Of a stretch of DNA of 64,000 nt, positions 33,638-42,548 are shown one piece after another. Made by a program: the position numbers and the translations under genes. How positions within the stretch are numbered: the stretch's first letter is position 1; each line of letters begins with the position of its first letter. The notes beneath the pieces are model-generated. The model did no database searches, was not told the DNA's origin, and saw nothing but the letters and a program-made list of their open reading frames with translations. Source of the DNA: Bacteroidia bacterium (GTDB lineage: Bacteria; Bacteroidota; Bacteroidia; Bacteroidales; Azobacteroidaceae); the NCBI GenBank assembly GCA_026000155.1, contig BNYG01000003.1, positions 62,001-126,000 on the forward strand, given 5' to 3'.

Positions 33638-33697
33638 TAATTAATGAAGTTCGTCCGGCAAAACGATTATATCCTGCCGGACGAACTTCATTAATTA
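33638..33697. repeat. Palindromic repeat, CGTCCGGCA family, copy 2
   Basis: A 23-bp perfect stem (33638-33660 with 33675-33697, inner part GTTCGTCCGGCA) has a 14-base loop beginning AAAC and ending TCC, as in the copy at 18375-18412. The stem is longer here because the flanking AT-rich bases also pair. Confidence 0.75.
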
Positions 33698-33856
33698 TTG
33701 CAACGTTTCTCCTCCTTCCCAAAGATTAATATCTTCGTCCGATAAAGCAGGTGTAGCGTGCAAATTTTGTTTGTATATTGGATGAGGATGTACAGGATGG
33801 AATATCAAATATTTTATCTCTTTATTCGTTTAAATAATTAATAAGAACGAATAGGA

Positions 33857-35062
33857 ATGCCGGATAAAAAAAATAAAATTATTTGCATGCTTTCTTGCCG
33901 CCACCATTTGCTGGATGACAGGATTTATCGAAAAGAGGCGTGTACGCTGGCACGAAACGGTTACGATGTGGTTCATATCGGCTACGGGAAAAGGGACGAA
34001 GCGTATTACACTCCGGAAAATATTCGCATCATTCAATTGAAACGGCTGGAAAAGGGAACTACTCTCCAATCCAAGTGGAAAGCATTCAATCAGTTAAGAT
34101 TAGATGATTTGTTCCGGGCTGCCCAAAAAGTGTCGGCGGATGTCTATCATTTGCATGATATGGAATTGTGCCGGATAGCCGGGCGATTGAAAAAATTACC
34201 TCAACATCCGAAAATCATTTATGACGCTCACGAACCTTTTAGCGATAACCTGAAGGATTATTGGCGGGAACGTTCCCTGATGAAAGTGCTTTTCAATGAT
34301 ATTCCTTCGTTGCTTGCCGAAAAACGGATCATGAAGCATGCCGATCATTTGATTGCCACGGAAGAAAATGTAGCTTCCCGTTTCCGGAAGAAAAATTCCA
34401 ACACTTCGGTTCTTTACAATTATTCGCATTTTAACCCGCTGAATTCCCTCCAAGGAACGGAAGAGAAGGAATTTGATGTCATTTATTGCGGTTCGGTTGC
34501 CGAATCCAAAGGAATATTTTTGATGATAGATGCTTTGCTTGCGGCGAAAAAAAAAGGACATTCTTTTAAACTCGTAATCGTCGGACCGTTCAACAGTCTG
34601 TCCCTGCAATCCGAAGTCGAAGCGATGATTCGCCGGGAAAAATTGGAAAAGCAACTCTTTTTTACGGGAGAAGTCCCGGTGGACCAAGTGAGTGAATATT
34701 ACCAAAAAAGCAAAGCCGCTTTTTGTCTTTTCCCTTTGAACCGTACCAACCAATTGATTCTCCCGATTAAATTGTTTGAATACGCCGCTTTCGGATTACC
34801 CGTTATCGGTTCCAATTTCGGGCATATCCGGGAAATTATTCAAGCGAACGGCATCGGGATAACGGTTGATCCGCACAAGGCGGATGAAGTAGCCTCCGCC
34901 TTGATAGAATTGATGGACGGAAATAGATATAAAGACTATATTCCGTCTTGCATCCATTGTGTAAAAACCCACTATTTATGGGAAAATCAGGAGCAAGTTT
35001 TACTCCTGATTTACGAAACATTTTTTCTGCAAAAGCCTACGATCGAATCCGCTTCAGAATAA
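33857..35062 (+). CDS. GT4-family glycosyltransferase
   Basis: A 401-residue protein with the GT-B two-Rossmann layout. The N-terminal half contains a predicted acceptor domain (LSCRHHLLDDRIYRKEA). The C-terminal donor domain starts near 205 (FDVIYCGSVAESKGIFLMIDAL) and contains KLFEYAAFGLPVIGSNFGHI near 305, the GT4 donor-binding motif with its Glu. It has no signal peptide and is probably cytosolic, for cell-surface polysaccharide or glycoconjugate synthesis. It stands alone; the next gene is convergent and overlaps its 3' end by 26 bases. The sugar cannot be inferred. Confidence 0.88.
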   Translation: MPDKKNKIICMLSCRHHLLDDRIYRKEACTLARNGYDVVHIGYGKRDEAYYTPENIRIIQLKRLEKGTTLQSKWKAFNQLRLDDLFRAAQKVSADVYHLHDMELCRIAGRLKKLPQHPKIIYDAHEPFSDNLKDYWRERSLMKVLFNDIPSLLAEKRIMKHADHLIATEENVASRFRKKNSNTSVLYNYSHFNPLNSLQGTEEKEFDVIYCGSVAESKGIFLMIDALLAAKKKGHSFKLVIVGPFNSLSLQSEVEAMIRREKLEKQLFFTGEVPVDQVSEYYQKSKAAFCLFPLNRTNQLILPIKLFEYAAFGLPVIGSNFGHIREIIQANGIGITVDPHKADEVASALIELMDGNRYKDYIPSCIHCVKTHYLWENQEQVLLLIYETFFLQKPTIESASE

Positions 35063-36887
35063 CCACTTTCTCTGTCGTATTTACCCCATTGGACACGGTA
35101 AATACCAATTTTGCATATCCTACATAAGGAGCAGGCGGTAATGTAGTGATTGACGGAGGCGTTATGGCCAAACGCAAATGATTAAAGTCTCCACTGATAA
35201 CTCCTATGGAGTTGGTCGTAAAATGGGCGTATGTATAACCCGGCAGAACCGTTTGATACAACACCAAATTTTCATCACTGGGCGTCCAATCTATCACCAC
35301 ATGCTGTGCAAGATTATCATTAAATACGAGTGTATCCGGTGTAGCGATTCCACTTCCTTCCATCGTAAGAGTTATATCGGTGCCTTCCAGGATATTTTGG
35401 GTGATAGTTACCGAATAGCGCAACCGGCCTGCTGCAAACGTAATCTTCACCGACCGGTCTGCTCCTGTAGTATTTTTCGGATAAGTCAATATCACTTCTG
35501 TTTTTTTATTCGGATCGCCATGAGCATTCCGGTTTGTCCGTCCTTCTTCGTCAGTGATCGTTAACCAACCGGCGGTTAAACCGGTTGTGAGCGATTCGAT
35601 GTTGACAATAGACCAGCCGGAGTTGGTGGTAGCTATATAATCGGTCAAAACGGTCAGTACATTATTATTCCCTTTTGTCTGACAGGGATCAATGGAAAAA
35701 TTGAATTGATCCTGGCTTACACTCAAGAAGAATTGTCCGTCAAAAATAATATCATCTATTCCATTCTCATTCCAGTTCAATATCTCGGCTTCCATATTCA
35801 CAGATTTACCATCAAATGCATCTTCGGGAGTATCATGTCCACGGTCTTTCACTGCGATTATATTCACTACATACTGATTGTTACGAAGAATATCGCGGTA
35901 AGTCACATTATCTTTTTCCAAAAAATCAACCCGGTAATAACTTTCTTTCGTATCTTCTTCGTATAATCCTCCTATAACCAAACAAGTAGCTTCTACATGT
36001 TGAGCGGCGGCTTTTGTTTCGAACGTATAGATCGCATTACGGATAGCTATATCCGGTTTTCCGGGACTATCAAAATCCGTATAAACCAAGGGACCTAAGT
36101 ATTTGGCGGCGCCTGCCGGAATGGTTGGGCCGGTAACTTTCAACCGGTCCGTGCCCGTTCCTTCGGAAACCACACTTGAATTAGGAACAATCGCTCCTTT
36201 TGTATTTGTATTATAAAGCCTTACACTGGTCAGTTTAAATTTACTGAGCACTTCCGGCTTGCTTTCATCCAATTGCACATTGATTTTTGCAATCATCCGG
36301 AGAAGCGGAATAGTGGCCAACGAGGATGTCGTGGAAGTAATCGTCACTTTCCCGCTTTCGCCCCACATCGGAAAAGCCGTATAGTTGCTCGATGTGTTCC
36401 ATTTGTCGCCTTCTGCTGCGAGCGCAAACTCCAATCCGGAAAGCATGGCATTTTTTTCCGTATTTTTCCAATCTCCGGAATTAAGCATATCCGCTATTTT
36501 TGTACCTGTATTGGTAATGATAACCAATCGCTGCTGGTTTGTTTTTTCCCTTACGGTTACGGTAAAGGTGTAGGTGTCGGATTTTTCCGGATCAGGCGTT
36601 ATTTTCCGGGCTTTACCGGAATAATCATAATATTCCTTACCGTCATTCCCTACACGGAATACCAATACATCTATTGTACGGACAGTGTTTTCCTCCGTAT
36701 CGCTCATAGACCGTAACATGGATTGCATATTGGCAGCAGGGATGGCTGCTGTGACTGTAATATCTTTTTCTGTTCCTGGTTCTTCCGGCGTATTAAAATC
36801 AAGGTCTTCGCGAACGCACGAGGACGCTACAAATGATACTATAAGCAGGACCACCAAACTATACCAAATACTTGCTAACTTTCTCAT
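35037..36887 (-). CDS. Fimbrillin-like lipoprotein with BACON-type C-terminal domain
   Basis: A 616-residue protein with a lipobox (VASSCVRED, Cys24). The N-terminal half is fimbrillin-like: MSDTEENTVRTIDVLVFRV, RMIAKINVQLD, and RDILRNNQYVVNIIAVKD. A BACON-like domain follows from about 395 (LSVSQDQFNFSIDP, SGWSIV, WLTITDEEG), with further Ig-like strands to the end. In Mfa/FimA operons, accessory tip or minor subunits have this makeup. It is the last gene of the fimbrial operon, 39 bases after the Mfa2-like gene. Lipidation followed by Arg-gingipain-type processing is known in Porphyromonas but not shown here. Confidence 0.8.
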   Translation of the reverse strand: MRKLASIWYSLVVLLIVSFVASSCVREDLDFNTPEEPGTEKDITVTAAIPAANMQSMLRSMSDTEENTVRTIDVLVFRVGNDGKEYYDYSGKARKITPDPEKSDTYTFTVTVREKTNQQRLVIITNTGTKIADMLNSGDWKNTEKNAMLSGLEFALAAEGDKWNTSSNYTAFPMWGESGKVTITSTTSSLATIPLLRMIAKINVQLDESKPEVLSKFKLTSVRLYNTNTKGAIVPNSSVVSEGTGTDRLKVTGPTIPAGAAKYLGPLVYTDFDSPGKPDIAIRNAIYTFETKAAAQHVEATCLVIGGLYEEDTKESYYRVDFLEKDNVTYRDILRNNQYVVNIIAVKDRGHDTPEDAFDGKSVNMEAEILNWNENGIDDIIFDGQFFLSVSQDQFNFSIDPCQTKGNNNVLTVLTDYIATTNSGWSIVNIESLTTGLTAGWLTITDEEGRTNRNAHGDPNKKTEVILTYPKNTTGADRSVKITFAAGRLRYSVTITQNILEGTDITLTMEGSGIATPDTLVFNDNLAQHVVIDWTPSDENLVLYQTVLPGYTYAHFTTNSIGVISGDFNHLRLAITPPSITTLPPAPYVGYAKLVFTVSNGVNTTEKVVILKRIRS

Positions 36888-36926
36888 ATTGTAATTTTCT
36901 TTATTTTATTAGTAATTCTTGTTTAT

Positions 36927-37874
36927 TTAATCAGGTGTTAACTCGTTATCCGATTGATTTAATTTCCATCCGTTCACCACTATATCCGTACCGATAAACA
37001 GAATATCAATGTTGTATGTGTGTGTTTTATTGAAATCATTTCCCGGATAAATCAGTTGAAGCAAGCGGATTAAATTGTTATCCACTCCTTCCCGGTTAGG
37101 GAGTATCACTTCTCCGGTTGTCTGATCCTGTATTTTCAACACCGGATCCGGCCGGTTTTCCGCTAATTTCAATACCGTCAATGAGGCAGCCAATTCACTG
37201 CTTGCCGGAGAATAGCGTGTATTGTTTATGTATGAAAACGGATCGCAAGATGCAAAGTCATTATCGAAAGTATAATTACCGTTGTCGTCCGTAATTTCAA
37301 AACGGTAGGTATGGTCGGTTGGAGCCAGACCGTTTACCGTTATATTGATTCGATTGGTATTTTGAACTACCGGGATAGTAATGATATTTTCCACATTTTC
37401 TTTGACCAAGCCGGCTTTATTTCCATAAAGCAATAACGGCAGTGAAGTTTCCTGCTCATTTATTATTCTTGTTCCGGGAACTTCCAACTGGAATTTTCCC
37501 TGGCTTCTTACTGTTCTTCCTGCGAGAAACTCACCGGGTGAAGGAGTAACAGCATACGGAGCCAGAAGATTAAACCACACCACGAAAGAATAGTTTCCCG
37601 GAAGAAGCTTCAAGTCCGGCTCATACCTTGTATTTAAAACCGGCTTGTCTAAAGACCAGGAACTAACGAAATGATCGTTTTCGTCAAATACAAAAAGCGT
37701 CGCCTGTTGTAATTCATCCGGACGGATTGCCTGGGTTTCCGCTTCCTCGTAAGAAAAAACCAATCGCAGCGGTTGTGTCTCCGGTGGACAATTTTCCAAA
37801 TCCTCTTTGATACAAGAAGAGAAAGAAAATACGATGCAAACGATCATGCAGATAAAAGATTCGATTCGATTCAT
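36927..37874 (-). CDS. Mfa2/FimB-family fimbrial anchor lipoprotein
   Basis: A 315-residue lipoprotein with lipobox SFSSC followed by KEDLENCPP, the signature start of Mfa2/FimB proteins. Next comes a fimbrillin-like beta sandwich (LRLVFSYEEAE, QQATLFVFDENDHFVSSW, LLPGNYSFVVWFN). Mfa2 anchors the fimbria to the outer membrane and controls filament length in Porphyromonas. It lies 39 bases after the Mfa1-like gene on the same strand. Confidence 0.9.
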   Translation of the reverse strand: MNRIESFICMIVCIVFSFSSCIKEDLENCPPETQPLRLVFSYEEAETQAIRPDELQQATLFVFDENDHFVSSWSLDKPVLNTRYEPDLKLLPGNYSFVVWFNLLAPYAVTPSPGEFLAGRTVRSQGKFQLEVPGTRIINEQETSLPLLLYGNKAGLVKENVENIITIPVVQNTNRINITVNGLAPTDHTYRFEITDDNGNYTFDNDFASCDPFSYINNTRYSPASSELAASLTVLKLAENRPDPVLKIQDQTTGEVILPNREGVDNNLIRLLQLIYPGNDFNKTHTYNIDILFIGTDIVVNGWKLNQSDNELTPD

Positions 37875-37913
37875 TTATTTTTTGCGTATAAATGTTTGTA
37901 TTCTATATAATTA

Positions 37914-39263
37914 TCAGGGTTCCAATTCGTATTCACCCGTAATGGAGATCCAATCCAGCACTTCCAAATCAAATGTAATGTTTGTTTCGCTTGACGGCTC
38001 ATCATCCAAATCATCATCCGGGATTTCTTCCGTAGAACGGCCGGGAGCAACTATCCGGGTAATGGTTGACCGGTAGTAATCGTTCCGAAATACATCCCAT
38101 ACATCTTTGTTCAGGAATAAATCCCAATAGCAAAGTCCGTTGGTGTAAGTCACGACATCAGCCGCAGTCAATCCGTTAGCCGCAGCATAATTTTTTGCGT
38201 TATTTTCGTTATAGAAAAACTTCATTTCAGGGTTGGGACGGTAAAGGGTAACTGTCCAGAATGTCCGGGGCGTGGTGATCCCTTCCGATGCGGAAGTAAC
38301 GGCTACATAATCCGAATTTCTATATACGATGATTGTATCCGGAATAAAAGTGGCGCGAATGGTAGCACGGGTAATTTCCCTTTTTGTATGTGTCTTTGCT
38401 GTATTTTCCGCTGCATACAAAGCATTCAATTTTTTCGGATCGGAAATCAACGAATCACCCACCAATTGATAATAGGCATTCTGATAATTAATTTGGGAAA
38501 ATTCGGAAGCATCGTAACGGTCCCAATTGGGGTCTTTCGATCCGGGAGCCGGATCTTGTATGAAGTAAGAACGCTCGTTAAAATTATTAATCCCAAATGA
38601 AAGAGATCCCAATTTACCCGGAACACCTGCTTGTATCATCGGATTTCCTTTTTGTACGGTTACTTTGGCTACCATCCGTTTCACCGTAATTTCCAAGTTG
38701 TTGGCCGGATCACTTTCTTCCTTTACGAATGTATAATTGTTTAAGGTAGTATTCGTCATGGCAATCCCATTGACAGAAACCAATTGGCTGCGCGTTAATG
38801 TCTTGGCGACTTGGGTTAATTCACTTGTTCCTTTGTGTTCAAGGGCTGTAACAACATCGGGAGGCAGGTTTATTCCTACGAATACGGTTCTTTTACCCGT
38901 AGTGGTCGCTATTTTGGCAGGAGAACTGAAAACGTATTGGGTCGAATTATCACCGGATGCTACTTGTGTAAAATCAGAGCCGGTCAAGGAGGTATGTGAA
39001 AGGTAATACCCTTTGTCAGTCGCGTAAATGAATACATCTACCGTACTGATCTTTACTTCAGCTTCCGTAGCATAAGGATCGTCGTTTGTCGAACGTAATT
39101 GGGATGTTTCCGGTTTAGGGAAATTCAAATGAATGGCCACAGATGTCGGATCGCCTTTGTCTATGTCAGTCTCTCCATTGACATTGTTTTCATCATTACA
39201 ACTTGCGAATCCCATAAGCAGGGCAACGCAAACAAAGAAAATTGTTTTTAAATTACTTTTCAT
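37914..39263 (-). CDS. Mfa1-family major fimbrial subunit
   Basis: A 449-residue lipoprotein precursor (lipobox MGFASC). The N-terminal fimbrillin domain has SVAIHLNFPKPE and VKISTVDVFIYATDKGYYLSH. The C-terminal region contains CYWDLFLNKDVWDVFRNDYY and a TITRIVAPGR segment, characteristic of Mfa1 subunits. After transport and proteolytic removal of the N-terminal strand, such subunits polymerise by strand exchange. The gene follows the DUF3868 gene and precedes Mfa2, the usual order. Confidence 0.9.
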   Translation of the reverse strand: MKSNLKTIFFVCVALLMGFASCNDENNVNGETDIDKGDPTSVAIHLNFPKPETSQLRSTNDDPYATEAEVKISTVDVFIYATDKGYYLSHTSLTGSDFTQVASGDNSTQYVFSSPAKIATTTGKRTVFVGINLPPDVVTALEHKGTSELTQVAKTLTRSQLVSVNGIAMTNTTLNNYTFVKEESDPANNLEITVKRMVAKVTVQKGNPMIQAGVPGKLGSLSFGINNFNERSYFIQDPAPGSKDPNWDRYDASEFSQINYQNAYYQLVGDSLISDPKKLNALYAAENTAKTHTKREITRATIRATFIPDTIIVYRNSDYVAVTSASEGITTPRTFWTVTLYRPNPEMKFFYNENNAKNYAAANGLTAADVVTYTNGLCYWDLFLNKDVWDVFRNDYYRSTITRIVAPGRSTEEIPDDDLDDEPSSETNITFDLEVLDWISITGEYELEP

Positions 39264-39302
39264 TTAAATACAAAATTAAAAGAGTTAGTTTTATTTTTTT
39301 TA

Positions 39303-40814
39303 TTAATAAAAGTCAGACGCTTCCTCTTCTCTCTGAACCGTATTCTTTAACTCCGATAAAATATCCAGATTATGTCCGGCTTCTTTGATTCCCTGTGCTT
39401 TCGCTTTTTGAAGGTAATCTTCCGCCTCATCCAACTTGAATTCACTCATATAAACGATACCCAGGTTATTCCATGCCGCAGGATCATCGCGATATTTTTC
39501 CAAAAACTTTTTAGCCGATGGATAGTCTTTTTCCAATATCGCAGCAGAAGCAGCATTGATGTTGGCAATCTTATCTTTCGGATAGATTCTTCCGGCAATT
39601 TCAAATACTTCATTAAAAGATTCGCTTCCTTTTTCGTAGGTATTGGCAATCTGGTACATTTCTTCCAGACTGAGCATCCCCGGTTTGGTTTTCAATAATT
39701 GCAAGCCTTTTTCCACCGAAAAAGCGGGCACGACATATTCAATTTGATAATCAGACCGGCGCAAAAGCGGGAAAAGTTTGTTTAACATATACAAATACGG
39801 CTTTCCGTCGGCAATATCCATAATCTGTTTTTCCCGTCCGGCAAAGATGTCCACCGTACGGATAATCTGCAATATCTGTTCCCGGTTTTCCACTTTCGGG
39901 TCTTTTTCGATCAAATTGACCAACCGGTCCCAATCTTCGCCGTATCCTTCGGAAAAAACTTCCAAATTAGCCGGAAGTTTAAGGTTTTTCCGGACATAAT
40001 CGAGTAGGGATTTCGCTCTTTCTTTCGAAAGGGTCATGTTATCTTCATACGAACCTTCCGGAGAGGCATACGCCTTGATCGAAATTCCGGTTATAATCGC
40101 TGTCGGCTCTTCTTTGATATAATTCAAACTGTGGTCAATCTTCGCCAGTTCTGCCTTGTTGTTAAACAGGTTGGGAATAATATCCCATTTATTCTGTTCA
40201 AAAATCAAAAAGGCTTCTCCTACTTCAGCGCGTTCTTTCTTGTCTTCCCTTGGAGGCGTAATAAAATTAACCAGGGGCGAATAATCGTTAAAATTGACTT
40301 TCCGGGGAGAACCGATCCGGTCGGCAATCAATTGTTCCACATGCTCTTTTTCCGAACCGCCGCATCCGCATAAGTCTTCGACTAAAAACATGGAAGCATT
40401 CTTCATCCACGACTGATAGGGAACGCTTGCTTTATAAGGAACAGACAGGATCGTGTTCTTTTTTGCAGCCTTGTAAACGTAATAAACGCCCGGCTCCTGT
40501 TCCAGTCCGCTCAAGCGTAAAGAACGTTCATACAAATTATTCCGCTTTTTCCCGTTGACAATGACAGCAGGCAATTCGACCTTTTGTCCGTTAGTAGCCC
40601 GGATAATGGGAGTTAAAGTCAACTGGTTATTGCTCGACACTTCCACCCCGTTAAGGAGAATGTCCCAGTCAACGAGGAGTTGATTGTTGCTCTGCCGCAG
40701 TTGATTACTTTTTACATGGATATGATTCTGCAATTTGCTTTGGCTGTAGCCGGAAAAAGATATGGAAAGAAGAAAAAGGATGACAGCCGCTATATTATAT
40801 TGTTTGAGTTTCAT
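39303..40814 (-). CDS. DUF3868 / OmpA-like fimbrial-operon protein with TPR-like C-terminus
   Basis: The signal peptide ends near FSGYSQ. An N-terminal DUF3868 region (residues about 25-150, including CGCGGSEKEHVEQL) precedes an OmpA-like domain (ISIKAYASPEGSYEDNMTLSKERAKSLLDYV, about 240-270, then FSEGYGEDW). TPR-like helices occupy about 385-490 (AAAILEKDYPSAKKFLEK, AWNNLGIVYMSEFKLDEAEDYLQK). Members of this family accompany Mfa operons and probably help assemble or tether fimbriae to peptidoglycan. It starts 9 bases after the DUF3575 stop codon. Confidence 0.9.
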   Translation of the reverse strand: MKLKQYNIAAVILFLLSISFSGYSQSKLQNHIHVKSNQLRQSNNQLLVDWDILLNGVEVSSNNQLTLTPIIRATNGQKVELPAVIVNGKKRNNLYERSLRLSGLEQEPGVYYVYKAAKKNTILSVPYKASVPYQSWMKNASMFLVEDLCGCGGSEKEHVEQLIADRIGSPRKVNFNDYSPLVNFITPPREDKKERAEVGEAFLIFEQNKWDIIPNLFNNKAELAKIDHSLNYIKEEPTAIITGISIKAYASPEGSYEDNMTLSKERAKSLLDYVRKNLKLPANLEVFSEGYGEDWDRLVNLIEKDPKVENREQILQIIRTVDIFAGREKQIMDIADGKPYLYMLNKLFPLLRRSDYQIEYVVPAFSVEKGLQLLKTKPGMLSLEEMYQIANTYEKGSESFNEVFEIAGRIYPKDKIANINAASAAILEKDYPSAKKFLEKYRDDPAAWNNLGIVYMSEFKLDEAEDYLQKAKAQGIKEAGHNLDILSELKNTVQREEEASDFY

Positions 40815-40822
40815 ACGGTTAC

Positions 40823-41419
40823 TTATTTTATAATGTAGATTAAAGAGATTCCTGCCTGAGTCGGCCCGAAATAATTTTTTTCCTCATTCTTAATGAATTT
40901 TCCACAGGTTTCACATTCATACACATCGTAAGCCAAACGAGCGTAACCTGCTCCAATAGAAGCTTCCAGACTCCAGCGGGGAGCCAGGTAGAATTGATAG
41001 CCGTAAGAAATACCCGCACCGTAGAGATCGCCCTCGTACCGGTACTTTTTCATGTGATCCGTTCCCACTGCTCCGACATTAAAAAAAGCATAATGACCAT
41101 GCAATCCGAAGTAGTGCCCGGAAAACGGTTCGCACAACCACCAGCGCAATTCGGGTTGGGTAAGGATGAACTTAAATTTTTGATTGTCCTTAAATTCCCA
41201 GGGATTGTAGGTAACCGGAAGTTTGAAAGTGAACTGTTTACCTGTTTTAAATTCAATTCCCAGATTCATACTGGTGGTAGCGTCATAGAGCAGGTTGCTG
41301 CTAATGGCAAATACAGGCGTCTTATTAATTGTTTTCCTTTCTTGAGCTTGTCCCTGCAAAAAAGAAAATAAAAGCAACATAACAATAAAGCCTTGTTTAC
41401 TCTTTTTAATAGTTGTCAT
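40823..41419 (-). CDS. DUF3575-family outer-membrane protein of the fimbrial operon
   Basis: Taken from ATG 41419 (MTTIKKSKQGF); another ATG at 41431 is possible. The signal peptide ends near GQAQ. The body matches DUF3575 (FAISSNLLYDATTSMNLGIEFKT, FILTQPELRWWLCEPFSGHYFGLHG, YGAGISYGYQFYLAPRWSLEASIG), an eight-stranded barrel-like family that starts Mfa operons in Bacteroidales. Two Cys near YECETCGKF may form a disulfide. The gene heads the fimbrial operon, which runs 41419-35037 with short gaps. No clear promoter was found. Confidence 0.85.
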   Translation of the reverse strand: MTTIKKSKQGFIVMLLLFSFLQGQAQERKTINKTPVFAISSNLLYDATTSMNLGIEFKTGKQFTFKLPVTYNPWEFKDNQKFKFILTQPELRWWLCEPFSGHYFGLHGHYAFFNVGAVGTDHMKKYRYEGDLYGAGISYGYQFYLAPRWSLEASIGAGYARLAYDVYECETCGKFIKNEEKNYFGPTQAGISLIYIIK

Positions 41420-41525
41420 TCTTAAAACCATAAAAATTAGTATTGTTCTCTGTTTCCCGTTTAATTAAAAAACAAAAATCGTGCCATATCTTTATTTATA
41501 TTTATAAAAAACAATATTTTTTAAC

Positions 41526-41577
41526 AAAAAAAAGCTATCTAAAAGGTATCCTGTGAGTAAAATCCTTTTAGACAGCT
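41526..41577 (-). terminator. Intrinsic terminator after the DUF1080 gene (minus strand)
   Basis: On the minus strand AGCTGTCTAAAAGG pairs with CCTTTTAGATAGCT (arms 41564-41577 and 41533-41546, one mismatch) and is followed by a run of T (41526-41532). It separates the DUF1080 gene from the fimbrial operon. Confidence 0.8.
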
Positions 41578-41621
41578 GATTTATAGAATATTACGGTACT
41601 AACAATTTTTTTGAAATAACG

Positions 41622-42485
41622 TCACTCTAAAACTTTAATCCGGATATTTTTATACCAAACATCATCGCCGTGATCTTGTAAACCGATGTAGCCTTCGTGT
41701 GCATCACCGCCCAGATTGGTCAATAAAGTATAAGCCAATGGGAAATCACCACCCGGTTTGAATTTGCTGTTGGCGATCAATTCGTTCCATTTATCGGTCC
41801 ATAAATGATATTCCAATACGTTTTTACCGTTTTGTTTGTGAACGACCGTTCCTTTATAAACCATAATAGCGCCCTGGTTCCATTCGCCTACCGGTTTTGC
41901 ATTTTGCGGAACAGCCGGGATCATATCATATAAGGAAGCGGATTGGCGATTGCCGTTTTCACCCAATTTGGCATCGGGGTGACCGTCATTATCCAATACC
42001 TGATATTCGGGAGAAGAAATCCAGATCGGTTCGCCTTTGATTTCACGAGCCAGATACAAAACACCTGAATTGGCATTGGGAGATACTTTCCAATCGAAAC
42101 TCAATTCAAAATTTTTGAATTTGTGAGCGAAAATAATGTCACCGCCACCCACTGCATGGGCTTCACCTTGTCCGGAACCGTTAATTTTAATTGCTCCATC
42201 GTCAATAACCCATTTTCCGGGAACAGTGTCCATGCCATAACCTCTCCAACCGGAGAAGTCTTTTCCATTGAATAAAGAAATAAAACCATCTTTATCTTTT
42301 GGAGCTTGAGCTAAATTGCTCACCTGAGGTTTGTTTAGTTCGACATAAGTTAGGGAATCCTCTGTTGTAAAAACAGTTTCAGACTCATCGCCTTCTATCA
42401 CAAAATCAAATGCTTCTTTCTGATTACAGGCAACAAACATACTTGCTACCGCTAAAATACTTAAAAAATAACTAACTTTCTTCAT
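41622..42485 (-). CDS. DUF1080 (3-keto-disaccharide hydrolase-like) lipoprotein
   Basis: A 287-residue lipoprotein (lipobox VASMFVAC, Cys20). The DUF1080 concanavalin-like domain spans about 65-287 with GFISLFNGKDFSGWRGYG, FELSFDWKVSPNANSGVLYL and the terminal GYIGLQDHGDDVWYKNIRIK. Recent work links this fold to 3-keto-glycoside hydrolysis. The upstream oxidoreductase gene (63 bases away) encodes a Gfo/Idh/MocA protein, a usual partner that may create or process the 3-keto sugar. Regulated partners such as a SusCD pair are not present. Confidence 0.9.
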   Translation of the reverse strand: MKKVSYFLSILAVASMFVACNQKEAFDFVIEGDESETVFTTEDSLTYVELNKPQVSNLAQAPKDKDGFISLFNGKDFSGWRGYGMDTVPGKWVIDDGAIKINGSGQGEAHAVGGGDIIFAHKFKNFELSFDWKVSPNANSGVLYLAREIKGEPIWISSPEYQVLDNDGHPDAKLGENGNRQSASLYDMIPAVPQNAKPVGEWNQGAIMVYKGTVVHKQNGKNVLEYHLWTDKWNELIANSKFKPGGDFPLAYTLLTNLGGDAHEGYIGLQDHGDDVWYKNIRIKVLE

Positions 42486-42548
42486 TTTACTATTACATTA
42501 TTATATTTTACACAAAGGGCGCACACACAGGTGCGCCCCTACGGATTT

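Larger units (their letters stand above)
33229..33856. other. Long intergenic region with an RNA candidate and a palindromic repeat
   Basis: No protein gene was found. It contains a -7 box at 33459-33466, the candidate structured RNA at 33473-33600 and the palindromic repeat at 33638-33697. The remainder is AT-rich with no clear signal. Confidence 0.6.
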
